From contig CACZPU010000036.1 of NCBI GenBank assembly GCA_902783165.1, positions 19,658-83,657 of the forward strand: a stretch of DNA of 64,000 nt. Reading direction: 5' to 3'. Shown piece after piece: positions 44,961 to 54,449 of the stretch (position 1 is its first letter; each line of letters begins with the position of its first letter). A program made the position numbers and the translations under genes. The DNA comes from an uncultured Prevotellaceae bacterium (GTDB lineage: Bacteria; Bacteroidota; Bacteroidia; Bacteroidales; Bacteroidaceae). Under the pieces are notes generated by a model that saw only the letters and a program-made list of their open reading frames with translations, had not been told where the DNA came from and made no database searches.

Positions 44961-46709
44961 TTATTCTAGGTTAAGTGATTTCTTGATGGCGGCAATCTTG
45001 TCTTCGGCAGCCTTAGTGCAGCGTTCATAGCAGCCCGCACATTTGAAGCTTGGGTCTTTCACCTCTGTGTAGAATTTGATCTTTGGCTCTGTACCAGAAG
45101 GACGAACACTTACTTTTGTACCATCCTCGCAGAACCATTGCAGAACATTCGATGTTGCAGGCATGTTGATTTTCTCCACAGTGCCATCAGCTTTCTTGGC
45201 TTCCAATGTCTGATAGTCTTTCCATAGACAAATCTTCGATCCTCCCAATTCCTTTGGCGGGTTCTCACGGAAGTTGGTCATCATCTGTTTGATCTCGTCT
45301 GCACCAGTCTTACCAGGACGTACCACATTAATGGTAACCTCCTTAGAGAATCCGTATTCCGCATAGATGTCCATCAGCAGGTCATACAAAGTCTTGCCAT
45401 TGTCACGAGCCCATGCGGCAATTTCACAGATGAGACAGATGCTGGCTGGTGAGTCCTTGTCCCTTACCTTGTCAAATGGCAGGAAGCCAAACGATTCTTC
45501 TCCTCCACCAATGTATTTCTTTTTGCCTTCGTTGATACGAATCTCATTGGCAATCCACTTGAATCCAGTGTAGCAGTCCATGTATTCCACATTGTTCTTC
45601 TTGGCAATCTCCGCAATAACCTCGGTGGTTACTATCGTTTTAACAAGGAATTCATTTCCCTTAAGCTGTCCAAGTTTTTTCTTGTTGGCAATAATATACC
45701 ATGAGAACATCATGCAAGTTTGGTTGCCGTTCAGAATTTCCCACTCGCCCTTTGGGTTACGGCAGACAATGGCAAGACGGTCTGCGTCCGGGTCTGAAGC
45801 AATCACAAGGTCAGCATTGAGTTTTGTTCCTAGCTTCATGCCTAAGGTCATGGCCTCTGCATTTTCTGGATTTGGGCTTACCACTGTCGGGAAGTTTCCG
45901 TCTATAACCATCTGCTCGGGAACTACATGAATATTCTGGAATCCCCATGAACGCAATGCCATTGGAATGATGACACGACCTGTGCCATGCATTGGACTAT
46001 AGACGATGTTTAAATCCTTCTGGCGCAAAATGACATCTTGGTCAACCATGGCTTCTTTTACCGCCTGGATATAGTCCCAGTCCATCTCACCACCAATGGG
46101 AATAATAAGATCCTTATTTCCTTCGAACTTCACATCCTCAATCTTTACCTTGTTCACTTCGTCTATGATACCCTTGTCGTGTGGAGCAAGCACTTGGGCA
46201 CCATCGTCCCAATAGGCCTTGTATCCATTATACTCACGTGGGTTGTGAGAAGCAGTCACGTTGACACCCGCCTGGCAGCCAAGCTGACGGATGGCAAAGG
46301 AAATCTCAGGTGTGGGTCTAAGACTTTCGAATAAGTACACCTTGATACCATTTGCTGAGAAGATATCGGCAACTGTTTCAGCGAACATGCGTCCATTGTT
46401 GCGGCAGTCATGACCAACCACAACAGCGCATTGCTTGCCTGGGAAAGCCTTGTTGATATAGTTGGCAAATCCTTGAGTGGCCATGCCGACAATGTATTTG
46501 TTCATACGGTTGGTTCCGGCACCCATGATGCCTCGTAAGCCGCCTGTTCCAAATTCTAGGTTTTGATAAAATGCATCAATCAAATCCGTCTTGTCAGGAT
46601 TGTCAAGCATTGCTTGAACCTCTTTCCTGGTCTGCTCGTCGAATGAAGGTGACAGCCATTCCTTGGCCACCATTTCACACTGTTTGATAAGTTCTGAGTT
46701 GTTTGCCAT
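44961..46709 (-). CDS. Phosphoglucomutase/phosphomannomutase
   Basis: A 582-residue alpha-D-phosphohexomutase that interconverts hexose 1- and 6-phosphates. The phosphoserine loop TASHNPREYNGYKAYW (about 154-169) and metal loop ASDPDADRLAIV (about 305-316) are intact, as are GGEESFGFLPFD and the phosphate-binding RPSGTEPKIKFYTEV near the C-terminus. At 582 residues it belongs to the longer PgcA-like bacterial group. Glucose specificity (Pgm) and mannose specificity (ManB) cannot be separated here. It is probably a single-gene unit with its own promoter. Confidence 0.9.
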   Translation of the reverse strand: MANNSELIKQCEMVAKEWLSPSFDEQTRKEVQAMLDNPDKTDLIDAFYQNLEFGTGGLRGIMGAGTNRMNKYIVGMATQGFANYINKAFPGKQCAVVVGHDCRNNGRMFAETVADIFSANGIKVYLFESLRPTPEISFAIRQLGCQAGVNVTASHNPREYNGYKAYWDDGAQVLAPHDKGIIDEVNKVKIEDVKFEGNKDLIIPIGGEMDWDYIQAVKEAMVDQDVILRQKDLNIVYSPMHGTGRVIIPMALRSWGFQNIHVVPEQMVIDGNFPTVVSPNPENAEAMTLGMKLGTKLNADLVIASDPDADRLAIVCRNPKGEWEILNGNQTCMMFSWYIIANKKKLGQLKGNEFLVKTIVTTEVIAEIAKKNNVEYMDCYTGFKWIANEIRINEGKKKYIGGGEESFGFLPFDKVRDKDSPASICLICEIAAWARDNGKTLYDLLMDIYAEYGFSKEVTINVVRPGKTGADEIKQMMTNFRENPPKELGGSKICLWKDYQTLEAKKADGTVEKINMPATSNVLQWFCEDGTKVSVRPSGTEPKIKFYTEVKDPSFKCAGCYERCTKAAEDKIAAIKKSLNLE

Positions 46710-46749
46710 TGTAGTATAATCTTTAAGTTAATAATAATCTTATAGACTA

Positions 46750-46780
46750 CAAAGATAATGAATTATATTTAATCGACAAA
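46750..46780 (-). promoter_or_regulatory. Promoter of the phosphohexomutase gene
   Basis: Minus strand: -33 box TTTG (46777-46780), 19-base spacer, -7 box TATCTTTG (46750-46757). Confidence 0.75.
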
Positions 46781-46880
46781 GCGATTAATCTTTTTTTACA
46801 CAATGGAGTGCCCAGAAAATTCATTTTCAATGATAACAATCAGGTAGAAAATGAAAAAAATAAATAGAATATAGTCGTTG

Positions 46881-46946
46881 TCCTTTCATTCTCCAAGCAT
46901 TTGTGTCATTCTTAGGTTTGTGGTTGAAGCTTGGAGAATGAAAGGA
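46881..46946. repeat. 18-base perfect inverted repeat after the DUF2027 gene
   Basis: Arms 46881-46898 and 46929-46946 (TCCTTTCATTCTCCAAGC and its complement) enclose a 30-base loop. It lies 30 bases after the stop of the minus-strand DUF2027/Smr gene. Neither side carries a clear T-run, so it is not a standard intrinsic terminator. Confidence 0.7.
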
Positions 46947-46976
46947 TAGTCTTCTCAATATATGTATCTTGAATTA

Positions 46977-48140
46977 TTATTTGATGGTGACCTGTGTGGC
47001 GCCATATCCGTATTCTTGAAACGAAGCGTCTTGATATGGATATGATTTATATTTGTAGTTCAACTCGTTAATGATGGCACGTCTTAACACACCGTCGCCT
47101 TTTCCGTGGATAAATATAATCTTCTGACCTTTGTTACCTCCGTAATCTGCAAGTGTTCGGCGGAAAACATCCAATTGAAAACTTAGGATGTCACCAGGAG
47201 ACATGCCTGCTGTCGTTTCAAGCAGTTCGTTGGCATGAAGATCGATTACGACAGGTTCGTCTCCAACTCGGTGTTTGGGCGTAAAAGGATTACCATTCTT
47301 ACCTTGCTCGTATCTACGCACATATGAGTTGTTGGATAGCTGTTTCGTTCCAGACAATTGTTGACGAGTCGGAATGTTGTCGTTTTTCGAAGCATACATC
47401 TCTTGTTTCAGTTGTTTTGCATCTATCACCAATGGACGGGCCACCTTGTCGTTTTCAATGATGGTGTGTATTAGAGCGTTGGTTTCGAAGAAATCGTTCT
47501 CTTGGAATGTGTGAAGTTTATAGAATTTCACCGGGTCAATGCGTATTTGCACAGATACCGCATCCTTAAGCATGAACGATTTGTCGCGTTTGTATGCAAT
47601 GAATTGCACAGCAATATGTTCCATTCCGTTCAAATCCTCACGCCCAAATTCCTCAATGAACAGTTTAGTGTTTGGTTCAATCTCACCCGATGATTTCAGT
47701 TGCCATGACCTGCCCTCTGCAACCAAATAGCTAAACGTTATGTAGTAGTTGCTATCATTTACAAGGTATGTTTCAAATCGTGTTTTTGTTATCTCGTGGA
47801 TGTCTATGGGAACAAAGGCTAAATATGCAGAGAGTACATCGCCGCCTTTGCGTTCCTCGGCTTTTGCCTTGAAGCTTATAGGCAAATCGGCAGGCTCTTT
47901 TTCCTTATCCGATTGTTCCTTTCCTGTCTGTGAAACAGCCTCTCTTTTTTTCTTTTGTTTTTTTTCGACAACGTGTGTCATGCTGTAGTCTTCTTGTCCA
48001 ACGACCACCACTTCGTTGATGGATGTGGGAATCTGAAATCCGTCAGCATCTTCTACCAATACAATATTCTTTCCTTGAAAACCTGCAACCACTCCACCAC
48101 CGGTTTCCGTCAGGAATCTTACTTTATCTCCAATTTTCAT
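46977..48140 (-). CDS. DUF2027 and Smr domain protein
   Basis: A 387-residue cytoplasmic protein. The N-terminus GDKVRFLTETGGGVVAGFQGK (read in part) is a small SH3-like fold; a Lys/Glu-rich linker follows (about 60-95); the middle is DUF2027 (about 100-290). The C-terminal 80 residues are an Smr domain: VIDLHANELL (about 298-307), IIFIHGKGDGVLRRAI (about 345-360), with the LDLHG-like and HGxGxGxLR motifs of MutS2-type endonucleases. The same family occurs widely in Bacteroidota. A role in nucleic-acid or ribosome quality control is possible given Smr, but unproven. It follows queA by 104 bases. Confidence 0.82.
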   Translation of the reverse strand: MKIGDKVRFLTETGGGVVAGFQGKNIVLVEDADGFQIPTSINEVVVVGQEDYSMTHVVEKKQKKKREAVSQTGKEQSDKEKEPADLPISFKAKAEERKGGDVLSAYLAFVPIDIHEITKTRFETYLVNDSNYYITFSYLVAEGRSWQLKSSGEIEPNTKLFIEEFGREDLNGMEHIAVQFIAYKRDKSFMLKDAVSVQIRIDPVKFYKLHTFQENDFFETNALIHTIIENDKVARPLVIDAKQLKQEMYASKNDNIPTRQQLSGTKQLSNNSYVRRYEQGKNGNPFTPKHRVGDEPVVIDLHANELLETTAGMSPGDILSFQLDVFRRTLADYGGNKGQKIIFIHGKGDGVLRRAIINELNYKYKSYPYQDASFQEYGYGATQVTIK

Positions 48141-48244
48141 ATTGTTTTATTATTTTTTGCTCATATTATTTCTTCGTCATAACCAACATGATTAGTTGTT
48201 ATTTCATTAGACGAATAAATATATGTTTTAGTCTTTGATACAAT

Positions 48245-49474
48245 TTACGGAATTAGTAATGAACTGTCGCCATAGCTGAGGAAACGGAAATTGTGCCCCA
48301 GTGCATAATCGTAAATGCGACGCCAATCTCCATGTACGAAGGCACTGACCAGCAGTAGCAGGGTGCTTTGCGGCTGATGGAAATTGGTGACTAGCATCCT
48401 GACAATCTTGTACTCATATCCAGGTGCAATGATAATCTGAGTACTGCCATGAAATGTGTTCAAATCATTGTGTTCCAACCAGTCGACAATATTCTGTAAT
48501 GCTTTCAAAACAGTAATGTCTTGATTTTCATTGTTATCATATGGCGTCCATTGTTTTACATGCAGTCCCTCCTCTGTTTCATTTGGATTTCCCTCTAGAT
48601 GGCAGCCTATATAGTATAAACTTTCAAGAGTTCTTACACTTGTCGTGCCTACGGCTATAGCTTGAGCATTGTGTTGAATGAGCTTTTGTAAAGTGCTCTT
48701 TTTCACACTAATATACTCAGTATGCATATTGTGTCCTTCAATCTCTTCGCTCTTGACTGGCTTAAAGGTTCCTGCTCCTACATGTAGTGTGAGTTCTTCT
48801 CGTTCAATGCCGTGTTGGTCCAGAGATTTTAGCACCTCCTCTGTAAAATGTAGTCCCGCTGTGGGAGCAGCTACACTGCCTTTTATTTTACTATATACCG
48901 TTTGGTAAGATATTTTGTCGCTGTCTTGAGTCTTCCTGTTTAGGTATGGAGGAATCGGAAGCTCTCCTATTGCATCGAGAATATCTGCAAATGTAATCTG
49001 TTCGTTATCCCATTTGAAGTCCACCCAATGGCTTGTACCTTGTTCGTGCATTCTTGTTGCTTGGAACATGATGTGTACGCCATTGATTTCAAGTTCACGA
49101 TTCAACACTCCCTCTTTCCATTTCTTCAAATTGCCAACCAAGCAGAGCCACGAACATTTGCCTCTGGTTTGGAACATTTGTTCATAATCTGCTGGGGAAG
49201 CAGGCTCCAACAGGAACACCTCAATAAGTGCCCCCGTTGCTTTACGGAAGTGAAGACGTGCTTGGATGACACGCGTGTTGTTGAAAATCATTAATGCACC
49301 CTTGGGAAGATGGCTTGCTATGTTGCAAAATACATCTTCAGAAACTTCTCCTTTGTTGTATATTAACAGTTTGCTTTGGTCACGTTTGCCGATAGGGTAT
49401 TTCGCAATTCTCTCATCGGGTAATGGATAGTCGTAATCTTTTATTTTAATGTGTTTTGTATCAGTATTCATCAT
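48245..49474 (-). CDS. queA: S-adenosylmethionine:tRNA ribosyltransferase-isomerase
   Basis: A 409-residue enzyme of queuosine biosynthesis that moves the ribosyl part of SAM onto preQ1 in tRNA, forming epoxyqueuosine. DYDYPLPDERIAKYPIGKRD (first 30 residues), IFNNTRVIQARL (about 65-76), GSVAAPTAGLHFTEEVL (about 190-206), LHVGAGTFKPV and FHQPQSTLLLLVSAF are all QueA signatures. At 409 residues it is longer than E. coli QueA (about 356), as seen in Bacteroidota. It starts 8 bases after the PAP2 gene stop, so it is probably carried on the bat transcript. Confidence 0.93.
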   Translation of the reverse strand: MMNTDTKHIKIKDYDYPLPDERIAKYPIGKRDQSKLLIYNKGEVSEDVFCNIASHLPKGALMIFNNTRVIQARLHFRKATGALIEVFLLEPASPADYEQMFQTRGKCSWLCLVGNLKKWKEGVLNRELEINGVHIMFQATRMHEQGTSHWVDFKWDNEQITFADILDAIGELPIPPYLNRKTQDSDKISYQTVYSKIKGSVAAPTAGLHFTEEVLKSLDQHGIEREELTLHVGAGTFKPVKSEEIEGHNMHTEYISVKKSTLQKLIQHNAQAIAVGTTSVRTLESLYYIGCHLEGNPNETEEGLHVKQWTPYDNNENQDITVLKALQNIVDWLEHNDLNTFHGSTQIIIAPGYEYKIVRMLVTNFHQPQSTLLLLVSAFVHGDWRRIYDYALGHNFRFLSYGDSSLLIP

Positions 49475-49482
49475 GTTGATAA

Positions 49483-50178
49483 TTATATAAATGATGCTTT
49501 GAGAATGGCAAATGCCAATATCAAAACCATAACAGTTATGATTATGTCTATATCGTTTCCTGAAATTTTATAACTAAAATCGTCCGTTCCTCCTGTTTCC
49601 TCAGCTATTGTTGTATGAAAATAATGTATTTGAAGTCGAAGAAACAATCTATAGAAGCAGTATCCCATGCCTATGCCAAATATCAGACCACAAAGGATGT
49701 CGCTTGGGTAATGCATCCCCAAATATAGACGGGTGTAGCAATTCAATACTACCCATGTAGACATGGCTATAGTGAATAGTTTGCGCTTAAAGATAAACGA
49801 CAAGTAAGTGGCAACCACAGACGTGTTGGCGGCGTGGGCAGAAAAGAAACTATAGTCTTTGTTCCCAATAGGGATAACCATGTCGACCATGTATTTTATG
49901 AGAGGGTCATTCAATGGTCGAGGCCTGGCAATTACGGGTTTGACTATAAAATTGGTGATACATGCAGTAACAACAACAGCTGCAATGGCACAAGCAACGA
50001 TGAGGTTTATTTGTGCCATGGTCTCATTTTCTTTCATAATGATATAGAACAATGCTATATACATAGGTATCCAGACAACTCCGGATGTGAGCGTCACAAT
50101 GATATTGTCCAGGAACAAAGAGTTGCTCCCATTGAAAAGAAACAATAACTGTTGGTCTATCTCTGTAAAGATGTGCAT
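49483..50178 (-). CDS. PAP2-family membrane phosphatase
   Basis: A 231-residue membrane protein with six predicted helices. The three PAP2 phosphatase motifs are present: KPVIARPRP (about 75-83), FFSAHAANT (about 105-113) and RLYLGMHYPSDI (about 150-161). Such enzymes dephosphorylate lipid diphosphates such as undecaprenyl diphosphate on the outer face of the membrane, or phosphatidic acid. The first motif has K-x6-RP as expected. The start codon directly abuts the stop of batD/E, so the two are coupled. Confidence 0.85.
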   Translation of the reverse strand: MHIFTEIDQQLLFLFNGSNSLFLDNIIVTLTSGVVWIPMYIALFYIIMKENETMAQINLIVACAIAAVVVTACITNFIVKPVIARPRPLNDPLIKYMVDMVIPIGNKDYSFFSAHAANTSVVATYLSFIFKRKLFTIAMSTWVVLNCYTRLYLGMHYPSDILCGLIFGIGMGYCFYRLFLRLQIHYFHTTIAEETGGTDDFSYKISGNDIDIIITVMVLILAFAILKASFI

Positions 50179-52740
50179 TTATATCTTTTCTATTGCTGAG
50201 GTTTGAACCCATCCCTCTCTGCCATCAGCCAGACGGACTCCTTTCCATTCGCGCATAGTGTCATCCATGATATCCACTCTTGTACCTTCGTGGATTACAC
50301 CTTGGTCGGAACTGTTTGTAGAGGGAGTTTTCTTGACGACTGTAGATGGCACAATGACAATGGCCCCGTCACGCGATTTGAGTTCTGATGTCTGTTGAAA
50401 AGCAAAGATATTGCTTAAAATAAACAATACAATGAAAAACAGACCGCCGAAGAAACCAATTTTTCTCAATAGAATATTCGACGAGAACAGGTAGACCAAA
50501 GCCAAGATAAGTGTTAGCAAGATGCTGATGAGTGCCAGATTGGCCCAGCTGTCAATGTTCATCATGTTTACCAATGAACGGTACCATGCGAAAAAGAACA
50601 TCTCACTTTGTGGCATAATCTTATCTATGGTCTTCGAACGTGCCATTTGCAAATTGAACCGGATGTCTTCATCAGCTGGAGAAAGCAGCAAGGCTCTTTC
50701 ATAGTTAATGACGGCGCGTGTGATATTGTCTGTTCGGTAATAGGCGTTCCCTAAATTGTAATACAAATCAGAGTTACTGTCTTTTTTGAGCAGTTCTTCA
50801 TACAGTTTGATTGCTTGAACATAGTTACCTTTGCTATATTCAGCATCGGCATCCTCCTTAGTAATTGCCCATGATGAGGCGGGCAATAGCAATAACAGCA
50901 ATACTAGCGCATTTATTTTGCTTGTCGATGGCTTCTTTTTCATTACATCTTCTATTTCGGTAATGGCTGTGATGGCCGATTCAAATGTCTTAAGCATGTT
51001 ACCGGCTGAATCGCCTGGTGCATATCTTTCATATTCACACTCATCAAGTGCCTCGATAAATTTGTTAATGGTAGGTGTGTCAACATTGTGTGCCACCAAC
51101 TTCTCTGCAATATTGTCGTGGGACAGATCGGTAACAGGAATGTTCAGTTTGTCTCCCATGTAGCCCCATAAAGCACGAAGCACCTCGTCGTAGAATTCTC
51201 CAGGCTTGTTCTCATGCATGAGTTTGTTGGCAAGCTTAAGTCGCTTGGTCGCTATCTTATTGGCTTTCTTTCCTTTCATCTTGACTATGTCGGCATTTTC
51301 AATAGCTCTTTTCCTGAATAGAATCATGAGCACAATGAAGATGATGAATAACATAAGAAGCAGAGTCCAATATAATTTGCTTCCAAAGAACAGGTTCCCT
51401 GAACTGAGCGATTTTGAATTTCCTGTCTTAATAGAACGGATATCCTGATTCTTTTCAGAAGTGAAATCGGCAGAGTTGCCAGTACCTCCACTACCCTTCT
51501 CCACTTTCAGGTCGAATGACTGGGTTTTGATAGTCTTGTACGATTTGCTGCCAAGGTCGAAGTATGTGAATTCCACCGGGGGAATCTTGTACTCACCTTG
51601 GTTACGGGGCACGGCAAGAAAGTCGTAAATGATGTTTCCTTCAACGCCATTTACAGTCAGCTTGGTCTTGTCTGTTACCTTTGGATCGTATTTGTCGAAG
51701 TCTTTTGGCAGATTGATTATCGGTTGCTTGATGAGTTTTAGGTTTCCAGTGCCGCCTATTACTACACGCAAAGTGATGGGCTCATTGGCTTTTACCACAG
51801 ACTTGTTCATTTGTGCAGAGATGTTAAACCGACCTACGCCACCTGAAAAATCTGCGGGCTTTGCTGGTAAGGGGTCTACTTGGATGGTGAGACCAGGAGC
51901 CTTGATGCTACGTTTTACTTCAATGTATCCACTTCCACCATTGAAAAATTCTTCAAAAGGATCAACCTCGTGGTTCTTCTGGACAACTGTTCCTTCAAAG
52001 GTAATACTAGGAATTTCCAGTTTTCCAGTCATCTGAGGATACATGACGTATTGACTCCATGTTCCTGTGCGGTAACTCTTTCCGTTTACATTTTCCACAT
52101 GCAACGATTTCTGCTGGGGAAGTTTTACCTCCTGAGAGTGAAAACCTGTCAAATCAGGCATGTTTCCTTCAAACTGTGTTAGCCCCACCAATGTATATAC
52201 TTTGTATGTCAACAATATTGGTTCTTGCTCGTAAACGCGGCGTTTGTTTGCGCTTACTTTGATAAACAGGTCATTCCCTGTTACTGGGGTTCCTGCTGCT
52301 CTCACTTGTGGCATGTCGTCTTCGTCATTGTGCATTCTGGGAGTGCCATTATGATTGCCAGAACCGCCAGAAACAACAATTTTCACCGCTTGCGATGCTA
52401 TTTGCTTTCCGTTGGCATTGATATGTGCGGGTGGTATGGAGTATGTACCATTCTTGTTGGCACATAAAATGAAAGTGTAAGTAATCGATGATGAACTGCT
52501 GGTGTGGCCGTTAACCATCTGAAAACTTGACTGGGTTGAGGTGTAAGGACCAGTGACAACTTCCAATCCGTCAGGTATGCCGCCAATACGGAAATCGGCT
52601 GCATTTTGTGTGTTCACTGTGTATTTTAGATGGAAATTCTCTCCATTTTGCACATGAGATGGCGCACTGACAGTCAATGTTTGGGCATTAATTGTCAACA
52701 CGGCTATAACAGAAACCAATATCAAGTACAATTTTTTCAT
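50179..52740 (-). CDS. BatD-BatE fusion protein
   Basis: An 853-residue protein that joins two Bat proteins. Residues 1-20 are a signal peptide, 21-450 the periplasmic BatD domain, 456-475 a membrane helix, and 476-600 a cytoplasmic helical region (TDLSHDNIAEKLVAH). At residue 600 a new BatE-like N-terminus begins: MKKKPSTSKINALVLLLLLL ending at SSWA (625), itself like a signal peptide. TPR repeats follow (626-700), then two helices (about 733-752 and 762-780) and an SH3-like domain (790-853, REGWVQTSAIEKI). In other Bacteroidota BatD and BatE are usually separate. The topology fits, as residue 600 falls on the cytoplasmic side. Confidence 0.85.
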   Translation of the reverse strand: MKKLYLILVSVIAVLTINAQTLTVSAPSHVQNGENFHLKYTVNTQNAADFRIGGIPDGLEVVTGPYTSTQSSFQMVNGHTSSSSSITYTFILCANKNGTYSIPPAHINANGKQIASQAVKIVVSGGSGNHNGTPRMHNDEDDMPQVRAAGTPVTGNDLFIKVSANKRRVYEQEPILLTYKVYTLVGLTQFEGNMPDLTGFHSQEVKLPQQKSLHVENVNGKSYRTGTWSQYVMYPQMTGKLEIPSITFEGTVVQKNHEVDPFEEFFNGGSGYIEVKRSIKAPGLTIQVDPLPAKPADFSGGVGRFNISAQMNKSVVKANEPITLRVVIGGTGNLKLIKQPIINLPKDFDKYDPKVTDKTKLTVNGVEGNIIYDFLAVPRNQGEYKIPPVEFTYFDLGSKSYKTIKTQSFDLKVEKGSGGTGNSADFTSEKNQDIRSIKTGNSKSLSSGNLFFGSKLYWTLLLMLFIIFIVLMILFRKRAIENADIVKMKGKKANKIATKRLKLANKLMHENKPGEFYDEVLRALWGYMGDKLNIPVTDLSHDNIAEKLVAHNVDTPTINKFIEALDECEYERYAPGDSAGNMLKTFESAITAITEIEDVMKKKPSTSKINALVLLLLLLPASSWAITKEDADAEYSKGNYVQAIKLYEELLKKDSNSDLYYNLGNAYYRTDNITRAVINYERALLLSPADEDIRFNLQMARSKTIDKIMPQSEMFFFAWYRSLVNMMNIDSWANLALISILLTLILALVYLFSSNILLRKIGFFGGLFFIVLFILSNIFAFQQTSELKSRDGAIVIVPSTVVKKTPSTNSSDQGVIHEGTRVDIMDDTMREWKGVRLADGREGWVQTSAIEKI

Positions 52741-52750
52741 ATCTGTGGGC

Positions 52751-53416
52751 TTACCAATTCTTGTTCAAGTTTCTTTTTTGAGGTCTTTGCATGGCCTGTT
52801 TGAGCCTTTGTTGAGTGGCTTTCTCATTTTGTACGGCAGCATCGAGCAATCGTTCCGCATTGTCCTTGCTCATTTGTTCTTGAGGCTGCTGCTGTTGCTT
52901 TTTTTCCTGCTTGTCTTGCTTTTGATTTTGTTTGTTCTGCTGTTCATCATTGTCTTCATTCTTCTTCTGATCGTCTTTGTTCTGTTGAGGATTGTCTTTC
53001 TGCAATTTCTTGCATAATGCAAGGTTATAGCGCGTTTCGTCGTCTTTGGGGTTGCATCTTAGCGATTGTGCATATGCCTTTATGGCATCTCCATACATCT
53101 TATGGTTTTGGCATATCACTCCAATATTATGATACACTTTGGATAGTCTCATCTTGGTGCTTTCTATTTTGGCTGCTTTCTGGAATTGTGCAACCGCCGC
53201 TGAATCTTTCTGTTGCATCATCAGTGCACATCCCAGATTATAGTTGGCTTGAGGGTTGTCTTGTTTTTTTGCCAATGCTTTTCTATATAGCACCTCTGCT
53301 TTGGCATAGTCTTTCTGCCTATACATCCTGTTTCCTTCTCTGATGCACTGGCGGTCGTCCTGCGCATAGGCTAAAAGCGGGAACATTATCAATATGACAT
53401 ATATAATTTTTTTCAT
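52751..53416 (-). CDS. batC: BatC, periplasmic TPR protein
   Basis: A 221-residue exported protein. The signal peptide is MKKIIYVILIMFPLLAYAQ. TPR repeats occupy about 20-135 (REGNRMYRQKDYAKAEVLYR, PQANYNLGCALMMQ, SKVYHNIGVIC). Residues 140-185 are a highly charged Gln/Lys/Asp run (QNKDDQKKNEDNDEQQ) and the C-terminus is basic. Bat proteins C and E carry TPRs and are thought to bind partners in the periplasm. The start overlaps batB by 4 bases. Confidence 0.87.
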   Translation of the reverse strand: MKKIIYVILIMFPLLAYAQDDRQCIREGNRMYRQKDYAKAEVLYRKALAKKQDNPQANYNLGCALMMQQKDSAAVAQFQKAAKIESTKMRLSKVYHNIGVICQNHKMYGDAIKAYAQSLRCNPKDDETRYNLALCKKLQKDNPQQNKDDQKKNEDNDEQQNKQNQKQDKQEKKQQQQPQEQMSKDNAERLLDAAVQNEKATQQRLKQAMQRPQKRNLNKNW

Positions 53417-54435
53417 TTCTTTCTGAATAAAGTTACTCGTTTCGTGAGAGGATTTTTGCTCTCAAGGACAATCACCTCGATAATCAACAAAAGAAGAACC
53501 AATATGCCGAAAGCTTGGAATTGTTCGTCATATTCACCATAAGTGGTGCTTGTTATTTCTCCTTTTTGCAATTTGGTCAATTCTTGGTTGAGATGTTCTT
53601 GAGCAGCATTGGTGTTGTCAACATGAATGTATGCTCCACCTCCAGCTTCTGCTATTTGTTGGCACATCTGTTCATTCAATGCCGACATTACTTCAGTACC
53701 AGTGTTGTCTTTCATATAACCGCCTGCACCATCGGGTATGGGCGAGCCCTTGTCAGAGCCAACACCAAGTACAAACACCCTCATTCCCTTTTTCTTGGCA
53801 GCTTTGGCAGCTTCGATGGCTCCACCTTCGTGATCTTCTCCATCGGTAATGATGATAATGGCTCTTCCAATTTTTTCTTGTTGTGTGAAACTGTTGGCGG
53901 AAATTCGAATGGCCTCTGCTATATTGGTTCCTTGGGTGGCAATCAGCGATGGGTCGATACTTTGAAGAAACATTTTTGCCGAAACATAGTCACTGGTAAT
54001 AGGCAACTGGATAAAAGCATCGCCAGCAAAAACGACCAATCCCAACTTGTCGTTGTTGAATTTGTCAACCATGTTTTCTATCAGCATCTTGCTTTTGTCC
54101 AAACGTGAAGGCACAACGTCTTCTGCCTTCATAGAATTGCTGATGTCAACAGCAATCATGGTTTCTATTCCATTTCGTTTATCCATTGACACTTTTTTAC
54201 CCATCTGCGGACGTGCCATGAGTATGATAAGCAGCGCGAGAGCTGATAGCATCAGCCAAAACTTAACCAATGGGCGGTACTTTGAAACATCTGGCATCAA
54301 TTGCTTCAATAATTCCATCTCACCGAAAGTTTTCAGTTTTTTCTTTCGCTGCCGATAAGTGAAATATCTAACTAGTGCCAATATTGGAATAAGCACTAGC
54401 AGGTATAAATATATAGGATTCTCAAAACGAAACAT
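53413..54435 (-). CDS. batB: BatB, VWA-domain membrane protein
   Basis: A 340-residue protein with two N-terminal helices (about 8-27 and 58-76), a von Willebrand factor A domain (about 88-290) and a C-terminal helix (about 308-327). The metal-ion-dependent adhesion site is intact: DISNS (about 94-98), a later Thr, and TDGEDHEGG (about 196-204). A TTG two codons upstream is possible, but the ATG at 54435 gives the usual MFRFENPIYLY start. BatA and BatB are sister proteins and are thought to form the membrane platform of the Bat complex. Confidence 0.9.
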   Translation of the reverse strand: MFRFENPIYLYLLVLIPILALVRYFTYRQRKKKLKTFGEMELLKQLMPDVSKYRPLVKFWLMLSALALLIILMARPQMGKKVSMDKRNGIETMIAVDISNSMKAEDVVPSRLDKSKMLIENMVDKFNNDKLGLVVFAGDAFIQLPITSDYVSAKMFLQSIDPSLIATQGTNIAEAIRISANSFTQQEKIGRAIIIITDGEDHEGGAIEAAKAAKKKGMRVFVLGVGSDKGSPIPDGAGGYMKDNTGTEVMSALNEQMCQQIAEAGGGAYIHVDNTNAAQEHLNQELTKLQKGEITSTTYGEYDEQFQAFGILVLLLLIIEVIVLESKNPLTKRVTLFRKK

Positions 54436-54449
54436 ATTCAATCTTTACT

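Noticed and set aside
53515-54108. Long plus-strand open frame (197 codons) opposite batB
   Set aside because: It lies wholly antisense to a clear VWA protein, has Cys- and Phe-rich composition unlike a real protein, and no promoter or start context.
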